Source: Vombatus ursinus (taxonomy: Eukaryota > Chordata > Mammalia > Diprotodontia > Vombatidae). Taken from it: a stretch of 64,000 nucleotides of DNA. The DNA lies in contig NW_020954702.1 in the NCBI RefSeq assembly GCF_900497805.2, positions 2,798,103 to 2,862,102 of the forward strand. The letters run 5' to 3'. Shown here one piece after another: positions 50,355-64,000 of the stretch. Under the pieces are notes generated by a model, which saw only the letters and a list, made by a program, of their open reading frames with translations, was not told the DNA's origin and ran no database searches. Each line of letters starts with the position of its first letter. Positions within the stretch are counted from its first letter, which is position 1. A program made the position numbers and the translations under genes.

Positions 50355-51965
50355 GGCCCTACTTCATGGATTAAAGAGTCACTTTTTGACAAAATCTTAT
50401 GGGAAAATTGGATAGCAGTATAGAAGAAATAAGATTTATTCTAATACCTTACAAATATACAAAGCACCTCCAATATTAAATGTCATATCATAAAGCAATT
50501 AGAAAAAGTTAGAAAAAAAGTTACCTGTCAGATCAATGAATAGGATAAAAATTCTTGATCATCAGAAGAAAAAAATGGATAATTTTGATTGTATAACATT
50601 TTTTAAGTTTTTGCATAAACTTTTAAAGGGAAAAATTAATTGGAAAAAATCTTTGTATTAAATTTCTCTGATAAAGGTCTTATTTCTTTTTTTAAAATTA
50701 ATTTATTTGTTTTTGGTTTTCAACATTCACTTTTATAAGATTTTGAGTACTAAATTTTCTCCCCTCTCCTCCCCCTAAGATGGCATGCAATCTGATATAG
50801 GATACACATGTACAATTATATTAAACATATTTCCATATTAGTCACATTATAAAGAAGAATCAAAACCGATGGGAAAAACCATGAGAAAGAAAAAACAACA
50901 ACAAAAAAGAGAAAATGGTATGCTTCAATCTTCATTCAGACTCCATAATTCTTTTTCTGGATGTGGGTAGCATTTTCAATCATGAGTCTTTTGGAATTGT
51001 CTTAGATCATTGCATTGCTGAGAAGAGCTAAGTCTATCAAAGTTGTTCATCACACAATGTTGCTGTTACTGTGTACAGTGTTGCTTCTGGTTCTGCTCAC
51101 TTCACTCAGCATCAGTTCATTTAAGTCTTTGCAGATGCATGCTCATCATTTCTTGTGAAACAATAGTATTCTATTACATTCATGTACCACAACTTGTTCA
51201 GCTATTCCCCAATTGATGGGCAACCCCTCAATTTCCAATTTTTTTTAACCACTACACAAAGATCTACTAAAATATTTTTGTACATGTGGGTCCTTTTCCC
51301 ATTTTTATGATCTCTTTGGGATACAGACCTAGAAGTAGTATTGCTGGATCAAAGGGTATGCACAGTTTTATAGCCCTTTGGGCTAAAGGTCTTATTTCCA
51401 AGAGTGATGAAGAACTGATTAAAATTTATAATAAAAAATAGTCAATCCCTAGTTGATAAATAGTCTTTATATGTGAAAAAACAGGTAACAAAGGAGGAAA
51501 CCTGGTCTATATATAGCCATATTTTTTTTAAAAAAACATGTTCCAGATAAGTTAATTGGAGGAAGTCAAATTAGTATGACTAATAATTTCACATCAATCC
51601 ATTAGACTGAAACATGTTATCCATTACAGATGATGGATTTATAATGCAAAATGAGATTTTTTTTTTGTAAATAGCCTTTGAGGGAATGTTTTGGTTGACT
51701 GTATATATTTACAGCAATAAATTAGTTTTTCTTTCTTTCTTTTTTTTTTAGTTGGGGTGAGGGTGGGAATGGGAGGGAGAGAAAATAGATACCTGTTAAC
51801 TAAAAAAAATAGAGAGGCAGGAAGGGATGCTACAGATGGGAAATGTTGCATGCGCTTTCAGATGAAGTATTATTAGTTTTATTTAACTGTTTTACTTTGT
51901 TATCAGACACCTCTCATGAAGTAGATGTAATCTGTAAATGTAAAAAACAAAATACATCCATAAAA
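50355..51965 (+). mobile_element. L1, ORF2 end and 3' UTR, with an L1 inserted
   Basis: Sense L1: the ORF2 end is before 50687 (ATCAATGAATAGGATAAAAA; TCTGATAAAGGTCTTATTTC) and after 51398 (GAAGAACTGATTAAAATTTA; CAATCCCTAGTTGATAAATA). The 3' UTR follows (GGAGGAAGTCAAATTAG; AGCCTTTGAGGGAATGTTTT; GGGTGGGAATGGGAGGGAG) with an A-rich end. It is interrupted by a younger, opposite L1 at 50687-51383. Confidence 0.8.
50687..51383 (-). mobile_element. 5'-truncated L1 inserted in an L1, perfect 15-bp TSD
   Basis: Antisense L1 3' end of about 700 bases: TTTTGGTTTTCAACATTCAC, CCTAAGATGGCATGCAATCT, GATGTGGGTAGCATTTTCAA, CTCACTTCACTCAGCATCAG, GCTATTCCCCAATTGATGGG, TGCTGGATCAAAGGGTATGC. TAAAGGTCTTATTTC occurs at 50672-50686 and 51384-51398 without a mismatch. 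Long, intact duplication and low divergence point to a fairly recent insertion. Confidence 0.95.
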
Positions 51966-51969
51966 CTTT

Positions 51970-53600
51970 AAAAAAAAATACAAGCACAACATTCTTGATA
52001 AAAGACATTGCACAATTTTCCCTGTTTTCCATACTAGGTGTGGTTTCTGTGTGGTTTGTTTGTTTTAAACTACTTGTAAATGTTTAAATCTCTTGCCTAA
52101 GGACTTGGCTTAAACTTTTACAGCTAGTTAGCATCTCTAAATAACTTGACTACCCCAGTCAACTTTCTTTTCTTGTTCTCAACAATCCCACACCAACTCA
52201 ACACCTTCACTTTCATCTTACCCCACCCACCAATCCACTCTGAATTGGCTTCACCTTCTAATCATTGCATTTATCTTTTTTTTCTTTTACTTACTGTGCT
52301 TTTTCTTGCCAAGTTCTCTTTTTCTTCCATAACTCCCTCTTTGGTTTCTACTCCTCAATCATCTTTGATCCTTTTTCTCCCTTTACCCTCCTGTTACCCT
52401 TCATCCTATTCCTCTTTCATCCAGAAAATAGAATTAAGACCTAGAGATTGTTCTTTACATTTTCTTCAATTTCTACCAAATTTCTCCTCCTTGAATTCAA
52501 TTCCTGGCCCATTTCACTAGTCTAAACCCTTCCAAATTATCTGAATATTTTCCACTTTTTTCAGGTGAAAGTCATTTTGTCTTCTACTGTTCTTTTTGCT
52601 GTGACTCCTGAAGCTTTAGGTAGACTTGATCTCTTGGGTCCTCAGTTTTCTCATCTGTAAAATAATGGGGTTGGACATTGATATCTAATGCTCCTTCAAG
52701 TTTCATCATCCTATATGTTTATGCTATTGGACTTTTCTAAGAGAAGGAAAAATATATTGATGGATATTTTTAGTTGAGCAATTGGAATTATAGGTGTAGA
52801 CAGGGAAAAGATTGGACTTGTGATTTCATTGGTATGCTCTACCAGAGCAGGCCAGCACCTACTCTGCCCTGTGTGGTCTTAGATAAATACCTAGAATAGG
52901 ATGAGATTAAGTGGCTTGACCAGTGTCATACAACTGGTATGCATCAAAAGCAGGACTTGGGTGAAGATCTTACTGGCTTTGAGGTAGGTCTCTATCCATT
53001 ATAATAAATGTAATCTATTAATATCCCAAGGTCCTAGAATCTGGTATTGGAAGGAATCATAGGTGTTGAATTGAAGTACTTTGCAAACCTTTGAGTGTCT
53101 GATAAATTTTGTTAGTTGTTATCATCATCATCATCCTCATTATAATTATCATAGCAACCCTGACAAGTAGTCATCTACTCTTTTCTTAAAGATCTACAGG
53201 TATAGGGAAATTACTTCTTCCATTTAATTTTTTATATAATTCCTTATACTGATCTGAAATCTACCATTCTAAAACTTCTACCCATTGGGGTTAATTCCTG
53301 AGGTCAGGTAGAATAACATTTATATTTGAAATTCCACTGATAGTGATCATACTAAAACTTTATGGTCTCCGTTTTAAAAATAAACTAGATAAAGAATAAT
53401 AAAAAAAACACATATACAACAAAACTAAGAGAGATGAATAACACTTAGGCAGGCTATTGATTACAGATTACAGATTGAAATGCTCTAAATTTCTGAAATT
53501 TATAGTAAGGTCTAAGTAATAGTTGTAATAGTCAAGATTTTTTTTTTAATTTTTAGCCTTCATTACCCATCTTCTACATTCTCCTTGCCTGTATGTAGCC
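51970..53600. other. intron 9, unassigned
   Basis: A pyrimidine-rich stretch at about 52140-52530 (CTCC/TTCT-rich) that I cannot name. A sense THER-like tail lies at about 52610-52735 (CAGTTTTCTCATCTGTAAAA; GGGGTTGGACATTGATATC). The rest is AT-rich with no feature. Confidence 0.4.
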
Positions 53601-53751
53601 CTCTCTGTTGTTATGTAGGCAATAGCAGTCTGTGGTAACATATACTGATTTGTTATGGTAAGAACTCATTTGGTTCTTATAGATGTGGTACTTTTTTTTT
53701 TTAAGATGTTCAGATTAGTGTTTAGATTCACTATGCTCGAGATTCCCTTGA

Positions 53752-53982
<231 letters not shown>

Positions 53983-54184
53983 TAGTGTAAAGAATATTTT
54001 GAATGAATCTCAAAAAAATTAAAGAAAGTTTTCTGTTAGTAGGAAAGAATTTAAGATGGATTTTGCAAGGAGAAAACCCTCCCCTCCCGCTCACTCCTAA
54101 ATAGCAGTTGACAATTTCAGTTGTTTTTCTGACATCACCTGAAAGAATGACCTTATTATTGCTATGGTTATGGGATTCCCCTTG

Positions 54185-54480
54185 CTCCTCAATTCATTAA
54201 GTTAGTACTATGTGCCAGGCACTGTGTTATGTGCTGAATACTACAAAGAAAAAAGCAAGTACATTCCCTGCTCTTAAGAAGCTTACATTCTAATGGAGGG
54301 AACAGCATGCACATAGATTGGTACATATACAATACATTCAGAGTAGATGGAAGGTAACTATAGAGGGGAAGTCACTAGCATCTAGGGAGACCCACAAAGA
54401 CTGTGCTGAGCCTTAATGGAAGCTAGAGATTAAGGCATAGTTTATAAGGGAGAATATTCCGGGCACATGGGATGTGGGTA
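54185..54480 (-). mobile_element. L2 3' end, antisense
   Basis: TACTATGTGCCAGGCACTGT, TACAAAGAAAAAAGCAAGTA, CCCTGCTCTTAAGAAGCTTA, CATTCTAATGGAGGG. Confidence 0.8.
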
Positions 54481-54524
54481 TTGTACTTCATCTAACTCTT
54501 ACCTATTTTCACAAAGATGCAAAG

Positions 54525-54690
54525 GCAACGGGATCATAGGATCACAGATTTGGAGCTGGTAGAGACATGACAGGCCATTTACTTCAACCCCCTGATTTTA
54601 CAGATGAAGAAACTGAAGCCCAGGGAGGTTGTCACAGGTTAAATGGCAAAGTGGATATTTAAACCATGTCCTCTAACTCCATATAAAGCA
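54525..54690 (-). mobile_element. THER/MIR-like SINE
   Basis: GATTTGGAGCTGGTAGAGAC, TTCAACCCCCTGATTTTAC, AGATGAAGAAACTGAAGCC. Confidence 0.65.
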
Positions 54691-54934
54691 TACTTTCAAC
54701 TGAAATCATGAAGCCAGAGTATAGGAAATAGTATTTTGAAGCTAATTTGAAGCTATTTGGACTTTTCATTGTGTGCTTTTAGAAACAGTCCTAATACATA
54801 ATATAATTTGTAACAAGGACAAGGGAAAAATATCCCTAACCTTCTTACGTACTTTGCTTTATTGTTATTCTATTGTTTCCTACTGCAAATAGGGATGTGA
54901 CAGTGGAGGTATGAACTTGGAATTTTTTTTCATT

Positions 54935-55065
54935 AGTCATTCAACAGACATCAAACGCTTACTATGTGCAAAGCTTATATTAGGTACTGGGGAAAATAAA
55001 AAGCTTAGGTAAGACACGGTCCCTTTCCTTGTGGTGATTATAAAATATGTAAAATATGTTCATCT
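54935..55065 (-). mobile_element. L2 3' tail, antisense
   Basis: CATTCAACAGACATCAAACG, CTTACTATGTGCAAAGC, TTAGGTACTGGGGAAAAT. It lies just ahead of exon 11. Confidence 0.65.
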
Positions 55066-55068
55066 TAG

Positions 55069-56165
<1,097 letters not shown>

Positions 56166-56169
56166 GTAT

Positions 56170-57480
56170 AATATTAAGGTAGAACTATCCAGCTCACAAT
56201 TGGTAATAAAAAGCAGATAGATCAGAGATACAGATTTAGGAGTTATCTCCATAGAGGTTATAATTGAAACCATCAGAGCATAAAAGAGTACCTAAAGGAC
56301 AATTGTAGGGGAAATCTGTATTACAGTGGAAGACAATGAAGAAAATAAACAAGGGGACAGAGGAGGAATAGTAAGGAGAGATACTAAAGGATGAGAACTT
56401 GAGAATGTAGTTTGCAGAAGGCAAGAGAGAGAGAGGGCATCAGGAAGGAATAAGATAGCTCATGTCATATATCACCAAGAGGTCAAGGAGAATGAGGAGA
56501 GAAAGAAAAGCCATTAGGTTTTTTTGTTAGTGGATTTGGAGAGAACTGTTTTAATAGAATGGTGGGGATGAAAGCCAAATTGCAAGAGGCTGAGGAGTGA
56601 GCAGGTAGTAAAAGAAGGAGAAGTAGCCAGTATAGATAGCCTTCTTGAAATTTTCAGTGAAGGATGATAACTTGAGTAGATAGTAGCATCAAAGGAAGAA
56701 GTGCTTTTTCTTTATTTTTTTTAAAAGATGGAAGATACCCATGCATATTTTTAGGGTGAAAGAAAGGCAATATTAAAGATGAAGATACTGAAGATACCTA
56801 AGGCAGAGAAAGCCTGTCTTCAGAGAGGAGGATTTATGGGTGAAAGTCAAAGAATAATGGGGAGGAGGGAATGAGATTGACGGTAGTGGTACCATTAGCA
56901 AGGGGAAATCAGTACTTCTTGTTAAGTTATTGTTGGAAAGGCAAAGAAAGATGTGAATGTTGAAGTTTTAGAAGTTTTAGAGTTTACATGGGATGGCTTT
57001 AATCTTTGTAACATAGGAGGTGAGGTCAAATTTGGCTTTGAAGAAAGGAAATTTGGAACAGGTATTGTTAGGAATGTGATAAAGATTCAATAAGAGATGA
57101 TTTTAAAAATTACCTAGCAGAAGTGAGGGCTCATTTGAAGCTAGATAACATAAATTTGTAATAGTTGGAATAATTTTGTGGTTTCCTTCAGCAGCATTTT
57201 GAAGACTGGGAGTGGATATTCAAGCCTGAGTGTTTGTAGGGTTGAAACAGCAGAAGGTCAAAAGACTGGAATGTGGAAGAGAGGTCATTGTTGAAGTAGC
57301 TGACAATAATATGTTCATGGCTAGGTAAAGTGGAAAGTGAATCAAGACCAGAGTAATGTACGGAGAAATTAAGAATTGGAACATAGACAGTTATGATGAT
57401 GCTAAACAAATAAGGGAATTAGAGAAAAGGAAAGACAGAAAATTGCTTTCAAAGGAATTTTAGAATTCCAGGATTTTGAA
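56170..57480 (-). mobile_element. L2 LINE ORF2, decayed
   Basis: Antisense L2-type sequence: AGAGCATAAAAGAGTACCT, GATAGCTCATGTCATATATC, ACCAAGAGGTCAAGGAGAAT, ATTAGGTTTTTTTGTTAGTG, CAAAGACTGGAATG-like blocks and TCAAGCCTGAGTGTTTG near 57220. More decayed than the copy at 36.4 kb. Confidence 0.6.
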
Positions 57481-57963
57481 AGTGCAACATTTATGATGCT
57501 TGAATTGTACTTAATAAGAATTGGATAGACATCTGTTACCTTCTGGAAATAAAGACCCTTATGATTCTTTCTGAAGGAAAAAGGGTGATCCAACCTTTTT
57601 TAGGTCCTTTCTGTATGTTGCTTGGCTTTAATTAAAACAGACTTTGTGAATCTGGAGGCCTGAAAGAAAAGTGCTCAACTGGAATAATCTTTAACAAATG
57701 AAGTAATGCCTCCTTTTGTTGGTTAGCACTTACTTAACATCAGATATGGTCTGTTCCATTTGAAATGATGATTCAGGCTTCTTGGATAACTCACTCTGCA
57801 TTGAAACTGAAGAATAAGGGAGGGAGGGAAAGAGGTGATATAAAAGAATCAAACATGAGTATAACTGCTTTGATAGCAGTTTATTAACTTTATTAACTTA
57901 ACTTTTCACTTTTGCAGTTGAAATGATCCATCCTTGTCTTAAATTTTATGGTCATATATTTGA

Positions 57964-60060
<2,097 letters not shown>

Positions 60061-60066
60061 ATACTC

Positions 60067-60567
60067 TGGCAATTAAACAGGTTTGAGAGACATAGTTTCT
60101 AGGTAATTTAATCATTTTATTAATAAGGCCAACATATTATTAATAAAAGGTTGATCATTTGGCCATCTGTCTTAGACTAAAGACAATCATGGTAACAAGT
60201 TCTCAGTTTATATACCTTTCAAAGTGTAGGTGTTCCTGAGGGGAGGCAATTAACTCTGATTGGATAAAACAATGGAAGGTGAGCTATATTAAAATGAAGG
60301 ACTGAGAGAGACATCTTGTCACCCTTATTTCAGTTATTTAGGTACTAGACCACCCAAAACTTTGGGCTAAGATATATAAAAATACCCCACCCAAGCCTGA
60401 GCAGAACATAGTAGCTTCCACCAGAGTGTGATCTTGAATTAAAAAGTTAGTCCAATCTCATTATCAGCAATGTCCTTTAAGAGACTGAAATTTTAAAATT
60501 AGGACTTTGGAAGAAGTGGAGAGCTCTGAATCTCCCCAAATTATTGGTTATTAATTATTATTTCTCA
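60067..60567 (-). mobile_element. solo LTR (family B), 501 bp, with TSD
   Basis: On the + strand it starts TGGCAATTAAACAGG and ends ATTATTTCTCA. It is flanked by TACTC at 60062-60066 and 60568-60572 (ATACTC if the shared A is counted). Removing it restores the L1 sequence around it. An AATAAA on the minus strand (seen as TTTATTAATAAGG near 60116) lies about 60 bases from its 3' end. A 5-bp duplication suits an ERVL/class III or similar family, tentative. No internal region remains. An old fossil. Confidence 0.75.
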
Positions 60568-60572
60568 TACTC

Positions 60573-62030
60573 AATTCATTGGTTTGCTCTTTCTGTTCTA
60601 TTGATATAAACATTTAAAGATATAAATTTTCCTGTGATTACTGCTTTTGCTGCATCCCACAGGTTTAGATATATTGTCTCATTATTGTCATTCTCTTTAA
60701 TGAAATTATTGATTGTTTCTATGATTTCTTCTTTAACTCACTTATTCTTAAAGATTATGTTGTTTAGTCCCCAGTTAGTTTTTAATCTGTGTTTCCATGG
60801 TCCCTTTTTGAATATAATTTTTATTGCATTTTGATCTAAAAAGGATGCATTGGATATTTCTGCTTTTCTGCATTTAGCTATGAAGTTTTTATACTCTTTT
60901 GTATTTTTGTATTTTTTGAGAATTGTAATTTTATAATAAAATTTTGTAGAAATGTATCTACCTCTGAGAAAAAAGGTGTTTTCCTTTATATTCCCATTCA
61001 GTTTTCTCCAGATATCTATCATATTTAGCTTTACTAAGATTCAATTTACCTCCTCAGCTTCTTATTTATTTCTTGGTTAGATTTATCTAATTCTTAGAGG
61101 GGAAGGTTAAAGTACCCTACTATTATAGTATTACTCTCTATGTATTTCTATGTGTAATTCATTTAACTTTTAAAAATTTTGATGCTTTAGCATCTGCTGT
61201 TTCCCTGTTTAATCTTTTAATTAAAACTATTTTACTTTAACTTTTTCTGAGATTATTGCTAACTTTGATTTTTTTTACCTTAACTGAAGCATAATAGATT
61301 TTATTCCACTCCTTTAACTCTGTGTGTATCTTTCATTTTAAAATTTGTTTCTTGTAAACAACATATTGTTGGATTCTGATTTTTAATCCATTCTGCTATG
61401 TTTCCATTTTATGGGTGAGTTCATCCCATTCACATTCAAAGTTATAATTAATAGTTGTGTATTTCCCTCCATGATATTTTTACTCACTATTATCCTTCTC
61501 ACTCTCTTTTAATTACCTTATCCCTTTTCACACATCTGATTTACTTCTAACCACTTCCTCAATAAGCCATGCCTTTTAAATAATTCCTCCCTTATCCTCT
61601 CCTCTTAACCTCTTATTCTTTAATCTACACACCCCTCTCAAATTCCTCCCTTATCCTCTCCTCACAACCTCCTATTTCTCAATTTACACACCCTTCTAAA
61701 AGTCCCTACACTATCCTGTCCACTCACCCTCTTATTTCTTTATAAATTTGGTATACTTTTATACCATTCTATATGTATGTTATTCCCTCTTTAACCCAGT
61801 TTTGATGAGAATAAGGTTCCAGCACTACCATCCTCACCTGCTTCCACTATAACAGTTCTTCCATTCAAGTCTCGTTTTGATGAGAAAATTGCTCCATTTT
61901 ACCTCTCCCTACCCAATTTTGCTTTTTAGAATTATCTCAGCATCCTCAACTCAATCCCAATCCTTCTATTTCTCTATATGTTCTTTCATACTACTCAAAT
62001 AATAGTAACATTTTCCCATGTAAGAAGTAA
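60573..62030 (-). mobile_element. L1, ORF2 start to inter-ORF region
   Basis: Antisense L1: GCATCCCACAGGTTTAGATA near 60652, TAGAGGGGAAGGTTAAAGTA near 61096, TCCCATTCACATTCAAAGTT near 61424 (start of ORF2), then a C/T-rich inter-ORF stretch (CCTTATCCTCTCCTC twice). It corresponds to 24.8-25.9 kb and 27.7-28.3 kb. Confidence 0.7.
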
Positions 62031-62039
62031 ACAATTTGG

Positions 62040-63365
62040 CCTTATTGAGTTAAAAAATAATAAAGTTTATTTGGAAGAATAAAAGGCCAAGAACTTCAAA
62101 GAAACTAATTAAAAATGTAAACAAAGAAGATTTAACAGTACCAGATTTTAAACTATATTATAAGGCAGTAATTATCAAAACTAACTGGTAGTGACTAAGA
62201 AATAAAAAGATCAGCAGATACAATACACAGCAGCAAATGTCTATAGTAGTTTTGTGTTTGACAAATGTAAAGATTTAAATTCTTGGCATAAGAATTCATT
62301 ATTTAGTAAAAATTGGGAAAGCTGGAAAGCAATCTGGCAAAACTTGGGCATGGACTGATACCTTAAATAATTTACTAAGAGGTCAAAATGGATACATGAC
62401 CTAGATATAAAGGGAGATATCACAAGAAAATTAGAAGAACATGGAATCTGTTACCTATTAGATTTATAGATAGAACAATTTGTGCATAAATAAGAGACAG
62501 AGGCATTGTGAGGTGTAAAATGAATAATTTGATTAAATTAAGAAGTATATATACAAATAAAACCAATGTTGCCAATATTAGAAGGAAAGCAGAAAACTGG
62601 GGTGAAATTTTTATAGTCTCTCAGATTCAAATATATTAAGATCTTTATCAGGTTTCTAAGAAATGAGTCATTCTCCAATTGATCAATGGTCAAAGGATAT
62701 GAACAGGCAGTTTTTCAGTGACAAAATCAAAACTATATACATTCATATGAAAATCATTAGAGAAATGCAAATAAAAAGAACTTTGAGATATCATCTTACA
62801 TTATCAGATTTAGGTTAAACTGACAAATACACTTTAATTAGGGAATGGCTGAAGGAGTTGTGGTATGTAATTGTGATAGAATACTATTGTGCTATAAGAA
62901 ATGATAAGGTGGTTGATTTTCAGAAAAGCATGAAAAGACTTGCATGAAATAATGAGAAGTGAAATGAGCAATACCAAGAGAATGTTGTACATAGTAACAG
63001 AAATATTGTCCCTAAGAACAACATTGAATGACAAATTCATCTTGAGTATCATAAATACTCAAATCAACTACAAAGGACCTATGAAGGAAGATGTTGTTCA
63101 CTTCCAGAGAAAGAACTGTATATTATAATTTTGTGAGAGTGTGTGTGTGTTGTATGTGTTTAATTGTAGCCTTCTGTAGAATGGGGGGAGGGGAGGGAAA
63201 GGGAGGGAAAAAAAGTAAACAGCAGAGAACAAAAGAAAACTTAAAAATTTCCATGTAAATGGAAATTCATGGTTTTATATTGAATCTTCTCTTTATATTG
63301 TACTGTGAATATGGAAAATTTTTTTGGCTTTTTGTATTTAACTTAAAAATAAATAAAAAAAGTAA
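62040..63365 (+). mobile_element. L1, ORF2 end and 3' UTR, sense
   Basis: TTTATTTGGAAGAATAAAAG, ATTATAAGGCAGTAATTATC, CAATTGATCAATGGTCAAAG, ATTAGAGAAATGCAAATAAA, TACTATTGTGCTATAAGAAA, AGAATGTTGTACATAGTAAC, TTCCAGAGAAAGAACTG, then a G-rich 3' UTR and A-rich end. Oriented against the L1 piece at its left. Confidence 0.85.
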
Positions 63366-63495
63366 AAATTGTAATTGGGAAATTTTTAGGAAAATAAATG
63401 AAAATACAGTAGAATACATACACACACACGCATACATATACAGAATATCAATTTTGCAGCTATGTAGAGGGAAGAGATTGGATGTAGGTAGAGTC

Positions 63496-63686
63496 CAGGG
63501 TTGGGAAACCTGTGGCCTTGAGGCCACATGTGGCCCTCTAGGTCCTCAAGTGCAGCCCTTTGACTGAATAAAAACTTCACAGAATGGAATTTCACAAATG
63601 GATTTGTTTTGTGAAGTTTGGATTCAAAGGGTCACACTTGAGGACCTAGAGGCCACATGCCTTGAGGCACAGGTTCCTTACTCCTG
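63496..63686. mobile_element. palindromic hAT MITE, 191 bp
   Basis: The left end CAGGGTTGGGAAACCTGTGG faces a right end that reads CAGGAGTAAGGAACCTGTGC on the other strand. The pairing goes on inward: GGCCCTCTAGGTCCTCAAGT with ACTTGAGGACCTAGAGGCC, CCCTTTGA with TCAAAGGG, and AACTTCACA with TGTGAAGTT. Flanks AGGTAGAG (63486-63493) and AGGTAGAC (63687-63694) agree at seven of eight bases. No coding capacity. Confidence 0.85.
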
Positions 63687-63694
63687 AGGTAGAC

Positions 63695-64000
63695 CAATTA
63701 GGAGTTTTTTCAGTAATCTAAGTTAATAGGTATGTGGGCCTGATCCAGAGTTATTTAGATGTAGTAAAGAGAAGGGGGCTGATACAAGAGATATTAATGT
63801 GATAGAATCCTTGAATCTTGGCAGCTGATTGGATGGGGCTGGTGGTGGTGATGACTGAGAATGAAGGGTTAAGAATGATTCCTAGCTTGAAAACCTAGGT
63901 GAATGGATGCATGATGGTGGTAGCATGGTTAGAAATAGGGAAGTTAGAAAATGGCTAATGGTTTTAGGAGGAAAGTTAGTGAATTTCGTTTCAGGTATGT
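63695..64000 (-). mobile_element. L2 ORF2 fragment
   Basis: Antisense L2-like: GATTGGATGGGGCTGGTGG, AGAATGATTCCTAGCTTG, ATGGTGGTAGCATGGTTAGA, AATAGGGAAGTTAGAAAATG. It continues beyond the right edge. Confidence 0.65.

Noticed and set aside
52146-52520. A 124-codon frame rich in Ser, Phe, Leu and Pro
   Set aside because: Low-complexity pyrimidine-rich intron sequence. Such frames are open by composition, and nothing else supports a gene.

Overview
The window is a stretch of vertebrate nuclear DNA, AT-rich and dense in transposons. It comes from a metatherian (marsupial) genome. It carries the middle of one host gene on the + strand: ten consecutive coding exons of TMPRSS2, the type II transmembrane serine protease. 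They correspond to human exons 3 to 12 and run from 9095 to 58113. All ten have GT-AG borders. Eight have exactly the length I recall for the human exon; exon 3 is one codon shorter and exon 6 one codon longer. Together they give 1299 bases, or 433 uninterrupted codons. The piece encodes most of the cytoplasmic tail, the membrane helix, the LDL-receptor class A domain, the SRCR domain, the activation site and most of the trypsin-like domain, including catalytic His and Asp and the S1-pocket Asp. The promoter, the start-codon exon (human exon 2) and the last coding exons with the catalytic Ser are not seen and probably lie outside the window. No other host gene is recognisable.

The marsupial assignment rests on the repeats. 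There are several copies of the abundant marsupial SINE (GGGGCAGCTAGGTGGC head, CCCAATTGCC plus A tail), two MAR1 SINEs with an RTE-derived tail, and many L1 fragments with the marsupial 3' end (CCAAGATGGC and GGAACTCAAAATCTTAT motifs in antisense and sense). Older L2, MIR/THER, CR1-like, RTE and hAT copies fill much of the rest. I cannot tell an American from an Australian marsupial.

Layout. 1-9094: presumed intron 2, with a (TG)n tract, a three-copy minisatellite, an RTE LINE with a readable reverse-transcriptase core, a decayed L1 with a SINE in it, and L2. 9095-13487: exons 3 and 4. 13488-30520: a 17-kb intron holding minus-strand L1 pieces, a fossil endogenous retrovirus with LTR sequence (about 17.3-22.6 kb, possibly to 23.4 kb) and two successive minus-strand L1 5' halves. 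30521-33043: exons 5 (LDLRa) and 6 (SRCR). 33044-42911: an intron with a four-level nest (SINE in L1 in LTR in L2). 42912-45460: exons 7 and 8. 48656-58113: exons 9 to 12, the protease domain, with a hAT transposon and an L1-in-L1 insertion between them. 58114-64000: the next intron, with opposed L1 pieces, a solo LTR and a palindromic hAT MITE.

I found no evidence for a new biological system. The notable items are lineage-specific changes in TMPRSS2 (a shifted exon 6 donor, altered glycosylation sites, an altered activation linker and protease loops), an L1 5' end with an internal tandem repeat and no 3' half, and many nested insertions whose target-site duplications can still be read.
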